From the NCBI RefSeq assembly GCF_016583795.1, contig NZ_NRRS01000015.1, forward strand, positions 1-64,000: a DNA stretch of 64,000 bases, read 5' to 3'. The DNA is from Rhabdochromatium marinum. Lineage in GTDB: Bacteria; Pseudomonadota; Gammaproteobacteria; Chromatiales; Chromatiaceae. Positions 47,901 to 57,797 of the stretch are shown in pieces; the first letter of the stretch is position 1, and every line of letters starts with the position of its first letter. The notes below the pieces were generated by a model that saw nothing but the letters and a program-made list of their open reading frames with translations, searched no databases and had not been told where the DNA came from. The translations under genes were made by a program, and so were the position numbers.

Positions 47901-48543
47901 CGGTATTCCCGCAGACCGGCTTGCCGACATCTTCGAGTCCTTTAGTCAGGTGGATAGTTCAAACACTCGACGTTTTCATGGGGCTGGACTGGGTCTGGCG
48001 ATTGTCAAACGCCTGGTTGATCTGATGGGCGGTCGGGTGACAATCACCAGCACGCTGGGCCAGGGCACCGAGGTTCGCTTTGACATCGCCGTGGATGCTG
48101 CGGTTGGCGATGAGCCGGTGGCTCGCGAGCCGATCCCGAGGCCAGCGCAGGCTGGGCAGGCACCGACCAGGGCCATGCAGATTCTGGTGGTCGATGACGA
48201 ACCCACCAACACCAAGGTTTTGGGCCTGATGCTCAAGAAGTTGGGCCATCAGGTGCAGACGGCTGCGAACGGCTACCAGGCCCTGGACCAGCTCAGCCGT
48301 CAGTCGTTCGATCTGGTGTTCATGGATGCATCCATGCCCGAGATGGATGGCGTCGAGGCCACCCGCCGCATTCGGAGCAATCAGGACGGCAACCTGGATC
48401 CCGGAGTTGCCATCGTTGCCCTGACCGCGCATGCCATGAAAGGAGACCGGGAAAAGTATCTCGCCGCTGGCATGGACGATTATCTGCCCAAACCCATTGA
48501 CGCCAAGGCACTGCGCGCGCTGCTGGATCAGTGGGGCAGGTGA
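44959..48543 (+). CDS. Hybrid histidine kinase with six PAS domains
   Basis: The 1194-aa cytoplasmic kinase has about six PAS domains in a row; segments starting ITEDVLGVLDTAYVYQHVNP, TLAKVGGWEFDIRTQAL, AQVGLWDWDLRTKKA, VESTPDFVGINDLNGQS, VEFAPLGVAIVDTCGVL and AGVGSWEWDIPQRVF mark them. Then come HisKA with phospho-acceptor H824 (MSHELRTPLNG), a HATPase_c domain (DTGIGIP; HGAGLGLAIVK) and a receiver with D1123 (FMDASMPEMDG). There is no transmembrane helix. ATG 44959 has GGAGG 9 nt upstream; the frame is open back to 44839. It is divergent from the TerD/ExbBD operon (192-nt gap). No separate response regulator is adjacent. Confidence 0.9.
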   Translation: MSGDQHKTKQELIDELNQARQRIAELEMLDCLSGRRDECPMVDGLRWCSPLIQITEDVLGVLDTAYVYQHVNPICERFWGRPKEAIVGCSVPDLFGETFFVSSQLKARLDRCLAGEVVRYSDWFESPALGWRHMDVTYQPLRDQEGRIFGLVSLARDMTEQALAEEQLQQQKNLLQQTGTLAKVGGWEFDIRTQALTWTEQIFAIHELPLGQMPSLEAAIDFYHPEDRPKVAAVVQAAMEQGEPYDIELRFITAKGNKLWAHSIGQPIVQDGEVVKLTGAFQDITARKQAELASQCAKEQLEQAVLSAQVGLWDWDLRTKKARFSSEWKRQIGYTDDEIGDTFEDWQSRVHPEDLAKTLAHIQHIINTVGERYELVFRFRHKDGHYLWILAQGGVHRDPTGEPVRIIGSHIDITYQKQLEQERHRLEAIVESTPDFVGINDLNGQSLYLNPAGRRLVGLTDQAEISQIRIPDYLWPEDRSSGEASIAEVFKNGCLSREIRFRHFLTGQCIEMHCEIFRIDDPVTEQPLFIGTVSRDITERNRINASLRQSEQKFRSMVEFAPLGVAIVDTCGVLKSVNQALARILGYPVTELIGMNFESFTHPEDLQREWALIKQLQEDRIPSYSIEKRYLCKDKTLCWVNVTNTLIRDQATGERVGLGFIEDITERMQARERLEKSQFILKQAEKLAGVGSWEWDIPQRVFHVSDNWCAIHGWDHSSLRVDELFMIAHPEDQVAIEQAWSQVLKHGQDYKIDHRILRQDSGEVRHLSARGKPVLDASGQVVRMYGAALDVTEHKQAEEALWQAKEQAEAANQSKSIFLANMSHELRTPLNGVLGMLQVLDDVELEPQLAEAVSTAMASSRILLTVINDILDFSKIEAGKLSIEHEPFELAALLQSVLVAFTYQAASKGVTLRSDLAPDLPTRVLGDAARLRQVLFNLLGNAIKFTDQGEVRLKLGAHNEQGDELAPARMRLAFMITDTGIGIPADRLADIFESFSQVDSSNTRRFHGAGLGLAIVKRLVDLMGGRVTITSTLGQGTEVRFDIAVDAAVGDEPVAREPIPRPAQAGQAPTRAMQILVVDDEPTNTKVLGLMLKKLGHQVQTAANGYQALDQLSRQSFDLVFMDASMPEMDGVEATRRIRSNQDGNLDPGVAIVALTAHAMKGDREKYLAAGMDDYLPKPIDAKALRALLDQWGR

Positions 48544-48667
48544 TCGCGCCGCGCAGACATCATCAAGCAGGGTTTGTATGATGTATCTTTAAACATTGGA
48601 CGCAATAGGGCGTCATCAGACCTGCATGGCACGGTGTGGCCGTGTCAAGCAAGTGCGGATTAATTCA

Positions 48668-48694
48668 CCTGGTCAGTGTTGACTGGGTTTTTTT
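48668..48694 (+). terminator. Hairpin plus seven T just upstream of rsfS
   Basis: CCTGGTCA and TGACTGGG can pair (8 bp including two wobbles) with a GTGT loop, followed by seven T. It ends 12 nt before the rsfS ATG and about 125 nt after the kinase stop. It may end kinase transcription or act as an attenuator for rsfS-folA. Confidence 0.55.
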
Positions 48695-48706
48695 GGAACA
48701 GAATGC

Positions 48707-49084
48707 ATGCAGCTCGACAGACAGCTTATTCAATTGAAAGCCTTGGTACTGGACACTCTTGATGATATGAAAGCGCGCGATATTCAGGTGATGGATGTGC
48801 GCGATAAAACCTCAGTGACAGATATGATGATTGTCGCATCCGGCACCTCGGATCGGCATGTGAAGGCGATCGCCGAGACCGTCGCCTATCGTGCCAAAGA
48901 GGCGGGGGAAGCGCCGCTGGGGATCGAAGGGGCCACCGAGGGTGAATGGGCGCTGGTGGATTTGAACGGCATTGTGCTGCATGTGATGCTGCCGAAGGTG
49001 CGGGATTTCTACAATCTGGAGCGGCTATGGTCGGCGCCGACGCTGGTGAGTTCGCAGCCGATGGCGCAGATGGCAGCGGGTTGA
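48707..49084 (+). CDS. rsfS: Ribosome silencing factor RsfS
   Basis: RsfS binds ribosomal protein L14 on the 50S subunit and blocks subunit joining in stationary phase. The 125-aa protein shows MDVRDKTSVTDMMIVASGTS, ALVDLNGIVLHVM and FYNLERLWS, all family marks. Usual neighbours nadD and rlmH are absent here; instead folA follows directly. Confidence 0.93.
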   Translation: MQLDRQLIQLKALVLDTLDDMKARDIQVMDVRDKTSVTDMMIVASGTSDRHVKAIAETVAYRAKEAGEAPLGIEGATEGEWALVDLNGIVLHVMLPKVRDFYNLERLWSAPTLVSSQPMAQMAAG

Positions 49085-49092
49085 CCCGCGAG

Positions 49093-49611
49093 GTGAGTAC
49101 GCATATCAGTCTGATCGCGGCGCTGGCCCGCAACCGGGTGATCGGGCGTGACAATGCCTTACCCTGGCATTTACCCGCCGATCTGGCGCATTTCAAAGCG
49201 CTGACGCTGGGTAAGCCTATGCTGATGGGACGGCGTACCTTTGAGTCATTGCCAGGGCTATTGCCGGGGCGAGAGCATCTGGTGATTTCGGGTGATGCGA
49301 ACTTTGGTCCGGCAGGCGTGACCCTGGTGCGCAGTTTTCAAGCCGCCTTGGCGGCTGTCGCGGGCGAGGCGGAGCTGATGGTAATCGGTGGCGCTTCGCT
49401 GTATCGCGCGTTGCTGCCACAAGCCGACCGCATGTACCTCACCTGGGTGGAGGCCGAGGTGGCGGGGGATGTGTGTTTTCCGGCCTGGAATCCCGCCGAT
49501 TGGCAGGAAACGGCCTGCACCTTGCGCCAGACCGACGCGCGTCATGCGTTTGATCTCCGCTTTGTCACCCTGGAGCGCCTCAGCCCGGTTCGGCATACCC
49601 CGGGCAGCTGA
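49093..49611 (+). CDS. folA: Dihydrofolate reductase
   Basis: FolA reduces dihydrofolate with NADPH. The 172-aa protein has ISLIAALARNRVIGRDNALP, WHLPADLAHFK, MGRRTFESLPG and VIGGASLYRALLP. The GTG start at 49093 is chosen because it gives the usual N-terminus; an in-frame TTG at 49081 overlaps the rsfS stop. The 3' end overlaps the convergent apaH gene by 32 nt. Confidence 0.93.
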   Translation: MSTHISLIAALARNRVIGRDNALPWHLPADLAHFKALTLGKPMLMGRRTFESLPGLLPGREHLVISGDANFGPAGVTLVRSFQAALAAVAGEAELMVIGGASLYRALLPQADRMYLTWVEAEVAGDVCFPAWNPADWQETACTLRQTDARHAFDLRFVTLERLSPVRHTPGS

Positions 49612-50413
49612 GGGCGATGCGCTCAAAAGACTTCTTGCGGCGCACGCGAACCGCCGTCAGTTCACCGCCCCACAGGCAGCCGCTGTCCAGGCCCCAGAGA
49701 TTGTCTGCTTCGTGATAACCGAGCATGGACCAGTGGCCGAAGATGATGCGCTCATCACGGCTGCGGCGTCCGGGCACCTGAAACCAGGGCAGGACGCCTT
49801 CCGCCTGAGTGCCGGGTGAGTCTTTTTCCTTCAGTAGCAAGGTGCCTTCGCTGTCGCAGTAACGCATTCGGGTCAGGGCGTTGACGATGAAGCGCAGGCG
49901 GTCCATGCCGCGCAGGTCGTCGCGCCAGCGGCTTGGCTCGTTGCCATAGAGCCCTTGCAGAAACTCCTGATGTCCCGGATCGCGCAGGGCGCTTTCCACC
50001 TCGCCTGCCAGGGCCGCCGCCTGGGTGCAGTCCCATTGGGGCGGCAGGCCAGCGTGAACCAGAGCCACTTGTTTTTTCTTCGAGTAATGCAACAGGGGGC
50101 GATGGCGCAGCCAGTCGAGCAGTTCGTTGCGATCCGGGGCTTGCAGGATTGCATTTAGCGTGCTGGTGTGGGCGTGCTGCTGATTCCCAGCAGCCAACGC
50201 CAGCAGATGCAGATCGTGGTTGCCCAGCACGACCACCGAGCATTCCCCCAGAGATTTGAAAAAACGCAGCACCTCAAGCGATTTGGGGCCGCGATTGACC
50301 AGATCTCCGACGGACCACAGGCGGTCGTTGCTGGGGTCGAACGCGAGCTGCTCCAGCAGGCGCGCGAGTTCATCGTAACAGCCTTGGATGTCGCCAATTG
50401 CGTAAGTCGCCAT
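49580..50413 (-). CDS. apaH: Symmetrical bis(5'-nucleosyl)-tetraphosphatase
   Basis: ApaH hydrolyses Ap4A to two ADP. The 277-aa metallophosphoesterase has GDIQGCYDEL at the N-terminus, GDLVNRGPKSLEVL, GNHDLHLLALA and HAGLPPQWD. Its last codons overlap the 3' end of folA on the other strand by 32 nt, so both C-termini are encoded by the same DNA. It usually clusters with pdxA-rsmA-apaG; here pdxA is about 1.3 kb away and rsmA and apaG are missing from the window. Confidence 0.95.
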   Translation of the reverse strand: MATYAIGDIQGCYDELARLLEQLAFDPSNDRLWSVGDLVNRGPKSLEVLRFFKSLGECSVVVLGNHDLHLLALAAGNQQHAHTSTLNAILQAPDRNELLDWLRHRPLLHYSKKKQVALVHAGLPPQWDCTQAAALAGEVESALRDPGHQEFLQGLYGNEPSRWRDDLRGMDRLRFIVNALTRMRYCDSEGTLLLKEKDSPGTQAEGVLPWFQVPGRRSRDERIIFGHWSMLGYHEADNLWGLDSGCLWGGELTAVRVRRKKSFERIALSCPGYAEPG

Positions 50414-50579
50414 GAGTACAGAGTCTTGTGTCTGGGGGTGTCAGTGAGTCGAGGCGCGCGGTGGCATCATGGCGCCTCATTCATGCGCGCGATCAATCGA
50501 TGCAGATTTTGCTCTTACATAAATTTCAGGGTGTTGTAAACTAAGAATACAGGATATTTTTGGTTTGGCGTCTAAGCTC

Positions 50580-50744
50580 ATGTTATATAAGAGTCGAAAC
50601 AAGATTGATCTGTTTTCGTTCCTGATGATTTTCGTCGCGGCGGGGTTGTCGCTGACCCTGGCGTATCAGGTGCATCTATTTTACGGCAAGAGCGAGCAGC
50701 CAGTCGTCGGGGAGTTCTTTGCCTGGCCCGAGGTCGCGCGATAA
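50580..50744 (+). CDS. 54-aa single-helix membrane protein
   Basis: A short frame encodes a basic N-terminus (MLYKSRNKIDLF), one hydrophobic helix (SFLMIFVAAGLSLTLAYQV) and a 25-residue tail ending WPEVAR. It lies 42 nt before the Gfo/Idh oxidoreductase gene in the same direction. The upstream 50414-50579 is AT-rich and probably holds the promoter. No clear ribosome site; no family recognised. Confidence 0.45.
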   Translation: MLYKSRNKIDLFSFLMIFVAAGLSLTLAYQVHLFYGKSEQPVVGEFFAWPEVAR

Positions 50745-50786
50745 TGCAGACGCAGATTTAGTTTCAGATTGAGTGGGTGGGTGGCA

Positions 50787-51743
50787 ATGCTTCATGTTGC
50801 GGTGATTGGTGTGGGTTATCTGGGGCGCTTTCATGCGCTGATCTACTCCAGGCTGCCTGGCGTGGAGCTGGTGGGGGTGGTAGATACCAACGCCGGGCGC
50901 GCGGCCGAGGTGGCGGCCGAGGCGAGAACCCGGGCCTGGGACAGTGCGGCAGCCTTGCTTGATCCGGATGCGGCAGTCAAGCTCGATGCGGTCAGCATTG
51001 TGGTGCCGACCAGCGCCCATTTGGAGGTGACACGGGCTTTTTTGGCTCAGGGCATTCATGTGCTGCTGGAAAAGCCCATCGCCGTCACCGTGGCTGAGGG
51101 CGCGGAATTGGTCGCATTGGCCGAGCAGCACGGGGCCGTGCTGCAAATCGGACATCTGGAGCGCTTTAATGCCGGGGTGATGGCCTTGGCCGAGCGGATC
51201 CGGGCGCCACGCTATATCGAGACGCAACGGCTGGGGGCCTTTGTAGAACGCGCGACTGATGTCGATGTGGTAACGGATCTGATGATTCATGACATCGATA
51301 TTGTTCTGGCACTGATTGACAGCGAGCTGAGCGAGGTCCGTGCGCTGGGCACACCGGTGCTGACCGAGCATGTCGATATCGCCAGTGCGCGGCTGGAGTT
51401 TGCCAATGGTGCCGTGGCCAATGTGGTGGCCAGTCGCGTCTCGGACAAGAAGGTGCGGCGCATTCGGGTGTTTCAGCCGTGCAATTATTTGTCGCTCGAT
51501 TTTGTCGATCAGCGCCTGGATGTTGCCACTCGCGAGTTGGTTGAGGGCCAGGCGCGCCCGAGCATTGTGCGCGAGCGGGTGGCGCTGGAGGCTGTGCAGC
51601 CGCTGGATGCCGAGATTGCTGCTTTTGTGGAAGCGGTTGTGCAGCAACGCCCCCCGCTGGTTGATGGGCGGGTGGGGCTGAGAGCGTTGGAGGTAGCCTT
51701 GCAGGTGCGCGAGCGCATGGCGGCGCTGGAGATGGCGAGTTAG
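50787..51743 (+). CDS. Gfo/Idh/MocA-family oxidoreductase
   Basis: The 318-aa protein has an N-terminal Rossmann NAD(P) site ([20 protein letters not shown]), the catalytic-region motif [14 protein letters not shown] with the conserved EKP lysine, and [12 protein letters not shown]. The C-terminal domain is the usual alpha/beta substrate domain. The substrate, likely a sugar derivative, is not predictable. Its stop overlaps the convergent pdxA stop by 4 nt. Confidence 0.88.
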   Translation: MLHVAVIGVGYLGRFHALIYSRLPGVELVGVVDTNAGRAAEVAAEARTRAWDSAAALLDPDAAVKLDAVSIVVPTSAHLEVTRAFLAQGIHVLLEKPIAVTVAEGAELVALAEQHGAVLQIGHLERFNAGVMALAERIRAPRYIETQRLGAFVERATDVDVVTDLMIHDIDIVLALIDSELSEVRALGTPVLTEHVDIASARLEFANGAVANVVASRVSDKKVRRIRVFQPCNYLSLDFVDQRLDVATRELVEGQARPSIVRERVALEAVQPLDAEIAAFVEAVVQQRPPLVDGRVGLRALEVALQVRERMAALEMAS

Positions 51744-52768
51744 CCGCGCGGCAGACTGTTCATCTGGCGGCGTTGCTCAGCCATGGCGATGGCGGTGGTG
51801 ATGGCCGCCTCCAGGCTGCCTGAATCGGCGCGACCCGTGCCGGCGAGGTCCAGCGCGGTGCCATGATCGACCGAGGTGCGAATAATTGGCAGCCCGAGGG
51901 TGATGTTCACCGCGCAGCCAAATCCCACATGCTTGAGCACTGGCAGGCCCTGGTCGTGATAGAGCGCCAGCACGGCATCGGCCTGGGCAAGCCGCTCGGG
52001 GATAAAGACGGTATCCGCTGGCAGCGGCCCGCAGAGATCGAGCCCCTCGTGCCGCAGGGCGTGAAGCAGCGGCAGCATCAGCCGTTGTTCTTCATCGCCG
52101 AGATGTCCGCCTTCGCCAGCGTGCGGGTTCAAACCGCAGACCAGAATGTGCGGCGCGGTGATGCCAAAATCCTGCCGCAGGGCGCGGTCCAGTGTTGTGA
52201 TCACGCGCCTGAGCAGAGCTTCGCTCAGCGCCTCAGGAACCGCCCGCAGCGGCAGATGGGTGGTCGCTAGGGCGACACGCAAGCCTGGCGCAGCAAGCAG
52301 CATCACCGGATCTCCACCACAGCGCGCGGCGAGGAATTCCGTATGCCCGGAGAAGGCGATACCGGCATCGTTGATGACCCCCTTATGCACCGGCGCAGTG
52401 ACCATGGCCGCAAAGCGTCCCTCCCGACAGCCATCGCAGGCACGCGCCAGGGTATCGAGCACATAAGCGGCATTAGCGGTCTCCAGCTGACCGGCCTGGA
52501 CTGTGGCGCTGAGTGGGGTGCTTTGCAGGAGTTGGAGCTGACCCGCCGCCTGCGGCTGTGCCGGACGACTGGCATCGAAGGGAATCAGGTGCAGTGGTTG
52601 CCCGAGCGCAGCGGCGCGTGCGCGCAGCAGATCACCATCAGCGATTACTACCAGCTCAGCCGGATGCGCACGCTGGGCGATACTGATGCAGAGATCAGGA
52701 CCGATGCCAGCCGGCTCGCCAGCCGTCAGCGCCAGGCGCGGAATGCGATCAGTGGTTTGGGTGGTCAT
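51740..52768 (-). CDS. pdxA: 4-hydroxythreonine-4-phosphate dehydrogenase
   Basis: PdxA catalyses an NAD-dependent step of the DXP-dependent vitamin B6 pathway. The 342-aa protein has [15 protein letters not shown], the metal ligands in [14 protein letters not shown] and [22 protein letters not shown], and [17 protein letters not shown] 52768 gives the standard start; a longer frame to 52801 is possible. It follows surA after about 25 nt, the conserved lptD-surA-pdxA order. Confidence 0.95.
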   Translation of the reverse strand: MTTQTTDRIPRLALTAGEPAGIGPDLCISIAQRAHPAELVVIADGDLLRARAAALGQPLHLIPFDASRPAQPQAAGQLQLLQSTPLSATVQAGQLETANAAYVLDTLARACDGCREGRFAAMVTAPVHKGVINDAGIAFSGHTEFLAARCGGDPVMLLAAPGLRVALATTHLPLRAVPEALSEALLRRVITTLDRALRQDFGITAPHILVCGLNPHAGEGGHLGDEEQRLMLPLLHALRHEGLDLCGPLPADTVFIPERLAQADAVLALYHDQGLPVLKHVGFGCAVNITLGLPIIRTSVDHGTALDLAGTGRADSGSLEAAITTAIAMAEQRRQMNSLPRG

Positions 52769-52793
52769 GCCGTTGGTGTTGTGCGGAGGCCGC

Positions 52794-54134
52794 TCAATCA
52801 TCCAGATTCTCAAGACGGATTTCGACAAAGGCCTCATCGCGCAGGCGGCGCAGCCACAGATCAGTGGCGTCTTCGGCTTTGCTGGCGCGAATGGCTTCTG
52901 CGGCCTTCATGCGCAGCAGATCGTCCTTGGTGTCCTGCTTGCGCCGCTCCTGCACTTGCACGATGTGCCAGCCGAAGGGGCTTTGAAAAGGTGGGCTGAT
53001 GTCATTCGGCGCCAGGCTATCCATAACTTTCTCGAATTCAGGCACGGTGTCACCGGGGCTGATCCAGCCCAGATCGCCACCTTTAAGGGCCGAGGCGGTA
53101 TCGTCGGAGCTGGCGCGTGCCAGGGTCGCGAAAGAGTCGCCGCCGAGAATGCGGGTGCGCAGGCGCGACAGCTTGCGCTCGGCATCAGCATCTGAGACCA
53201 GTTCATTGGTGCGGATCAGGATATGCCGGGCGTGGGTTTGCGTGATGGGGGCGGGAGCATCGCCTTTGATGTCGCTGACCTTAATCAGATGGAAGCCGCT
53301 GGGACTGCGAATGGGATCGGAGACCTCGCCCTTGTTGAGCTGGCGCGCGGGTCCAGCGGCCAGGCTGGGCACCTCGGTCATGGAGAACCACCCCAGGTCA
53401 CCGCCGTTGGCCGCGTTGCGCCCGTCGGAGTGCGCGGCGGCGAGCTTGGCAAAGCTGGCGCCACCGCGTAGTTGCTTGAGCAGGGATTGGGCTTCCTGCT
53501 CGGCGCTGCGGACATCCTCTGGCGTCGGCTCGTCGGGTAGGGCGATGAGAATATGCTGCAAGCGCACCTCGCGCCGCTCCAGCAGGGAGTCGGATTCAGT
53601 GGCCAGGAAGCGGTCGATTTCCGGCTCGCTGACGCGGATGTTTTTGTTGACCTCCTGCGCTTGCAGACGCGAGGTGAGGATCTGCATCCGGGTGTCCTCG
53701 CGAAAGTCGTCAAAGTCGATGCCGCTGGATTCGAGCGTGAGTTGCAACTCATCAAGGGCGATGCCATTGCGCGCAGCGATGTTCTCCAGCGCTTGGTTCA
53801 GGGTGGCTTCATCCACCTCAATGCCAAGCATTTTCGCACGCTGAATTTGCAGGCGTTTCAGGATCAGGCGTTCGAGCACCTGTTGCTCCAACTCCGGGCG
53901 GGGCGGGATCGGCGCGCCGCTTTGTTCGAGTTGTGGGCGCAGCAGCTCGATTTCGGCATTGAGTTCGCTTTGCACGATAACATCGTCATTGACCACCGCC
54001 ACAATGGCGTCCAGTGGCTGAACTGTGGCGGCCAAGGTTAGGGAATGGCTGCCCAAGAGGGTGAGCAGGCCGCACAGGAGTGCCAGCAGAGCGTTGACGC
54101 GGCGTTGCGGGAGCGAAAAGCGTGGGTGAAGCAT
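52794..54134 (-). CDS. surA: Periplasmic chaperone/prolyl isomerase SurA
   Basis: SurA escorts outer-membrane proteins across the periplasm. The 446-aa protein has a signal peptide ([21 protein letters not shown]), an N-terminal chaperone domain beginning [20 protein letters not shown], and two parvulin domains ([28 protein letters not shown]). The gap to lptD is 2 nt, so its client LptD is co-expressed. Confidence 0.95.
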   Translation of the reverse strand: MLHPRFSLPQRRVNALLALLCGLLTLLGSHSLTLAATVQPLDAIVAVVNDDVIVQSELNAEIELLRPQLEQSGAPIPPRPELEQQVLERLILKRLQIQRAKMLGIEVDEATLNQALENIAARNGIALDELQLTLESSGIDFDDFREDTRMQILTSRLQAQEVNKNIRVSEPEIDRFLATESDSLLERREVRLQHILIALPDEPTPEDVRSAEQEAQSLLKQLRGGASFAKLAAAHSDGRNAANGGDLGWFSMTEVPSLAAGPARQLNKGEVSDPIRSPSGFHLIKVSDIKGDAPAPITQTHARHILIRTNELVSDADAERKLSRLRTRILGGDSFATLARASSDDTASALKGGDLGWISPGDTVPEFEKVMDSLAPNDISPPFQSPFGWHIVQVQERRKQDTKDDLLRMKAAEAIRASKAEDATDLWLRRLRDEAFVEIRLENLDD

Positions 54135-54136
54135 GT

Positions 54137-56503
54137 TCAGTTGACCTGATAGCCGTTGATTTCACGAGCCAGGAAGCTGTCAATCGAGCTGCCAATACTG
54201 CCGAGTCCGGCCAGTTCGAGCTGCACCATCACGGAGTTACTGCCACTGGTATCCGGACTGTTTTTGAAGTGGCGTCCCACCAGGCGCAGGCGCCAGCAGC
54301 ATTGGCCGAATTCAACACCGGCGACGGCTTCCATGGTGCGCTCGTGCTGCATGGAATAGAGCCAGCGTCCCACCAGTTCGGCACGTCCCTGGATGAGGGG
54401 CCAGCGGAAGGACAGATCGGTATCTTCGTAGCTGTTCTCGTCATTGGTACCCTGATCAAAGCGATAGGCCAGATTGAGCAGACGATGATCCTGGGCGGGG
54501 CGGTAGTCAAGCTGCAGGGTGCGTTTTTGCCAGTTGGAGTCGCCAGGTTCGGTGTCCGCATCCCATTGCACGCTGGCGCGTCCGTGCCAGTTTTTGAACA
54601 GGCGTGCGGCCAGTTCGGCGGCGAACGGCGAGCTGGGGGTGGTTTCTGCTGAGCCGTCGATCTGCACCCGACGGTCGGCGAAATAAACAATATGACCAAG
54701 GCTGGCGCGGAACAGTTCGGCGCCGCTGGCAGTGGCGAGGGTGCGCGAGGTCAGGCCCAGGGTGAGCTGATTGGCATCGCCGATGCGGTCGCGACCCGTG
54801 AAGCGGTTGGTGCGAAACAGATTGGTGAAGCTGAAACTCAGCTCCGAGCTGTCGAACACCGGCGTCTCGCTCTGATCCTCGTAGGGCGTGTAGAGATAAA
54901 ACAGACGTGGTTCGAGTGTTTGCAGGGTCTGGGTGCCGAACCACTGGGTGGGGCGCTCGAAGACCAGCCCGCCATCGAGATCAAAGCTGGGGATGAGGTG
55001 CGAGGGGTCTTCCGGCAGCTCCGGCTCCTGATTGTTGAGCTGATAGCGGCTGAAATGCACACCGAGGCTGGGCGTGAGATGGCCGAAGCTGCGCCGCCAA
55101 GGCCAGCTGATGCGCGGCGACAGGGTCAGGCGCTGCCCATCGACCAGATGATTGTGGTCGAAATAGTCATATTCCGCTTGCAACTCGGCCTCCAGACCGG
55201 GGCCGAAGCGAAATTGCCGCGTGCTGAGTAACAGCTGCGGCAGGCGACCATAGGGGCGCGCCTCGGGTTCCACCTCCGGGTCGATGGTCTGGAAGGCTTC
55301 CATGCGCCCGAGCAGAGTCCAGCCGTCGCCAAAGTAACTGAGGTCACCGCGCTGGACCAGCCGCCGGGTACTGGTGACTTCCAGACGGGTGCCCAGGTCT
55401 TCGAGATAGTCGTCATCCGAGACCAGGCTGTAGTCAATGTGGGTGCCCCAGCGGTCCCAAAAGCGCCCGTTTTGCTCGATATGCAGGGCGCCGCGAGTGC
55501 GATTGCCCTGGTCGTAGGCGCTGTCGTTGGGGATGACCTCGCCGCTGATGATGCCCTGATCCTGGCGGGTCAGATAGCGCAACTCGCCCCCCAACATGAA
55601 GCCGCGCTTGCTCATGATGCGCGGATACAGAGTGGCGTCGAGGTTGGGGGCCAGGTTCAGATAGTAGGGCTGGGTGATGTCGAGGCCGTTTTCATCCGAG
55701 TTACCGATGCTGGGCATCAAAAAGCCGCTTTTGCGCCGATCATCAATCGGGAAGCTTAGATAGGGACTGTAGAGCACCGGCACGCCTTTGATGCGCAGCT
55801 GCGCATGACGGGCCGTGCCCCGACCGCTCGCTTGGTCAAGATCCAATGTGCGGGCGTGCAGGGACCAGGCATCGCGACCGGGCGGGCAGGCGCTGTAGCG
55901 CACTTCGGTCAGTTGCATCTGCTGCGGCGAGCGGATCTCGACCTGCTCGGCCTGGCCGCGCAGATTGGCTTGGCCGCTGAAACGGTAGGCGGCGTGGGCG
56001 ATGCGGCCCTGATCGGTGTCGAGGTTGATCTGGGCTTCATCGCCAATGACGCGCAGACCGGGGTAAGCGAGGTAAGTCTCGCCGATGGCGGTCACCTGAC
56101 CGGTTTGGCGCTCCAGATGCAGGCGGTCGGTGTCGATTTCCTGCGTGCCACGCACGAGTTGCACGCCACCGATGAGTTCGATGACATCGCGGTCCTGATG
56201 AAAGATCACACCGCCGGCCTCGACATCAATGGGCGTACGTGGCCCGGGCGCGGGGGCTTCCTGCCAGGGGCCGAGTTGGGGCGGGCGCGGTCCACAGTAG
56301 TTCCAATCGAGTCCTTGATTGATACGCTCGGCCCGGGCGGCGCTGCTGCTCTGGACCGGGTCAGCCGCAACGCCCGCTATGGATTCCAGCGCCAACAGGA
56401 CGGCGGTGGCGACCAGACCAAGGCGCGGAGCGGACCAGGCGAGAATGCGCAACCCAAGCCGGGTATTAGCAAACGGCGTGTGCAAGAGTCTTGTTCTGGT
56501 CAT
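54137..56503 (-). CDS. lptD: LPS-assembly outer membrane protein LptD
   Basis: LptD inserts lipopolysaccharide into the outer leaflet. The 788-aa protein has a signal sequence (LGLVATAVLLALESIAG), an N-terminal periplasmic jellyroll domain (GGVIFHQDRDVIELIGGVQL) and a C-terminal beta-barrel. Cysteines needed for the interdomain disulfides are visible: C70 (NYCGP), one in SACPPG and the adjacent pair C735-C736 (GQCCWRL). It is the first gene of lptD-surA-pdxA and is divergent from hemB. Confidence 0.95.
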   Translation of the reverse strand: MTRTRLLHTPFANTRLGLRILAWSAPRLGLVATAVLLALESIAGVAADPVQSSSAARAERINQGLDWNYCGPRPPQLGPWQEAPAPGPRTPIDVEAGGVIFHQDRDVIELIGGVQLVRGTQEIDTDRLHLERQTGQVTAIGETYLAYPGLRVIGDEAQINLDTDQGRIAHAAYRFSGQANLRGQAEQVEIRSPQQMQLTEVRYSACPPGRDAWSLHARTLDLDQASGRGTARHAQLRIKGVPVLYSPYLSFPIDDRRKSGFLMPSIGNSDENGLDITQPYYLNLAPNLDATLYPRIMSKRGFMLGGELRYLTRQDQGIISGEVIPNDSAYDQGNRTRGALHIEQNGRFWDRWGTHIDYSLVSDDDYLEDLGTRLEVTSTRRLVQRGDLSYFGDGWTLLGRMEAFQTIDPEVEPEARPYGRLPQLLLSTRQFRFGPGLEAELQAEYDYFDHNHLVDGQRLTLSPRISWPWRRSFGHLTPSLGVHFSRYQLNNQEPELPEDPSHLIPSFDLDGGLVFERPTQWFGTQTLQTLEPRLFYLYTPYEDQSETPVFDSSELSFSFTNLFRTNRFTGRDRIGDANQLTLGLTSRTLATASGAELFRASLGHIVYFADRRVQIDGSAETTPSSPFAAELAARLFKNWHGRASVQWDADTEPGDSNWQKRTLQLDYRPAQDHRLLNLAYRFDQGTNDENSYEDTDLSFRWPLIQGRAELVGRWLYSMQHERTMEAVAGVEFGQCCWRLRLVGRHFKNSPDTSGSNSVMVQLELAGLGSIGSSIDSFLAREINGYQVN

Positions 56504-56705
56504 GAGTCATCATTTAACATTCGCGCCTGTTGCGCTGCGACAAAAATCGCATAAACGGGGGGTTGCAGCAAATCGGCGTACGCTCTCGCGGTTGGAAGCC
56601 GACTCCCGGTTCCGGTATCTTAACCGAGGAAGCCGAGATTTCCGCCCCCTAAAGCGCTGTGCCGAGCTATACCGATAGCCGTTACGAGTGTCCATTGCTG
56701 TTTAA

Positions 56706-57740
<1,035 letters not shown>

Positions 57741-57797
57741 AACCAGCCCTGATCATTTGATTTTAATCCGACTCGCAAGAGCATTGGAGAGGGAAGC

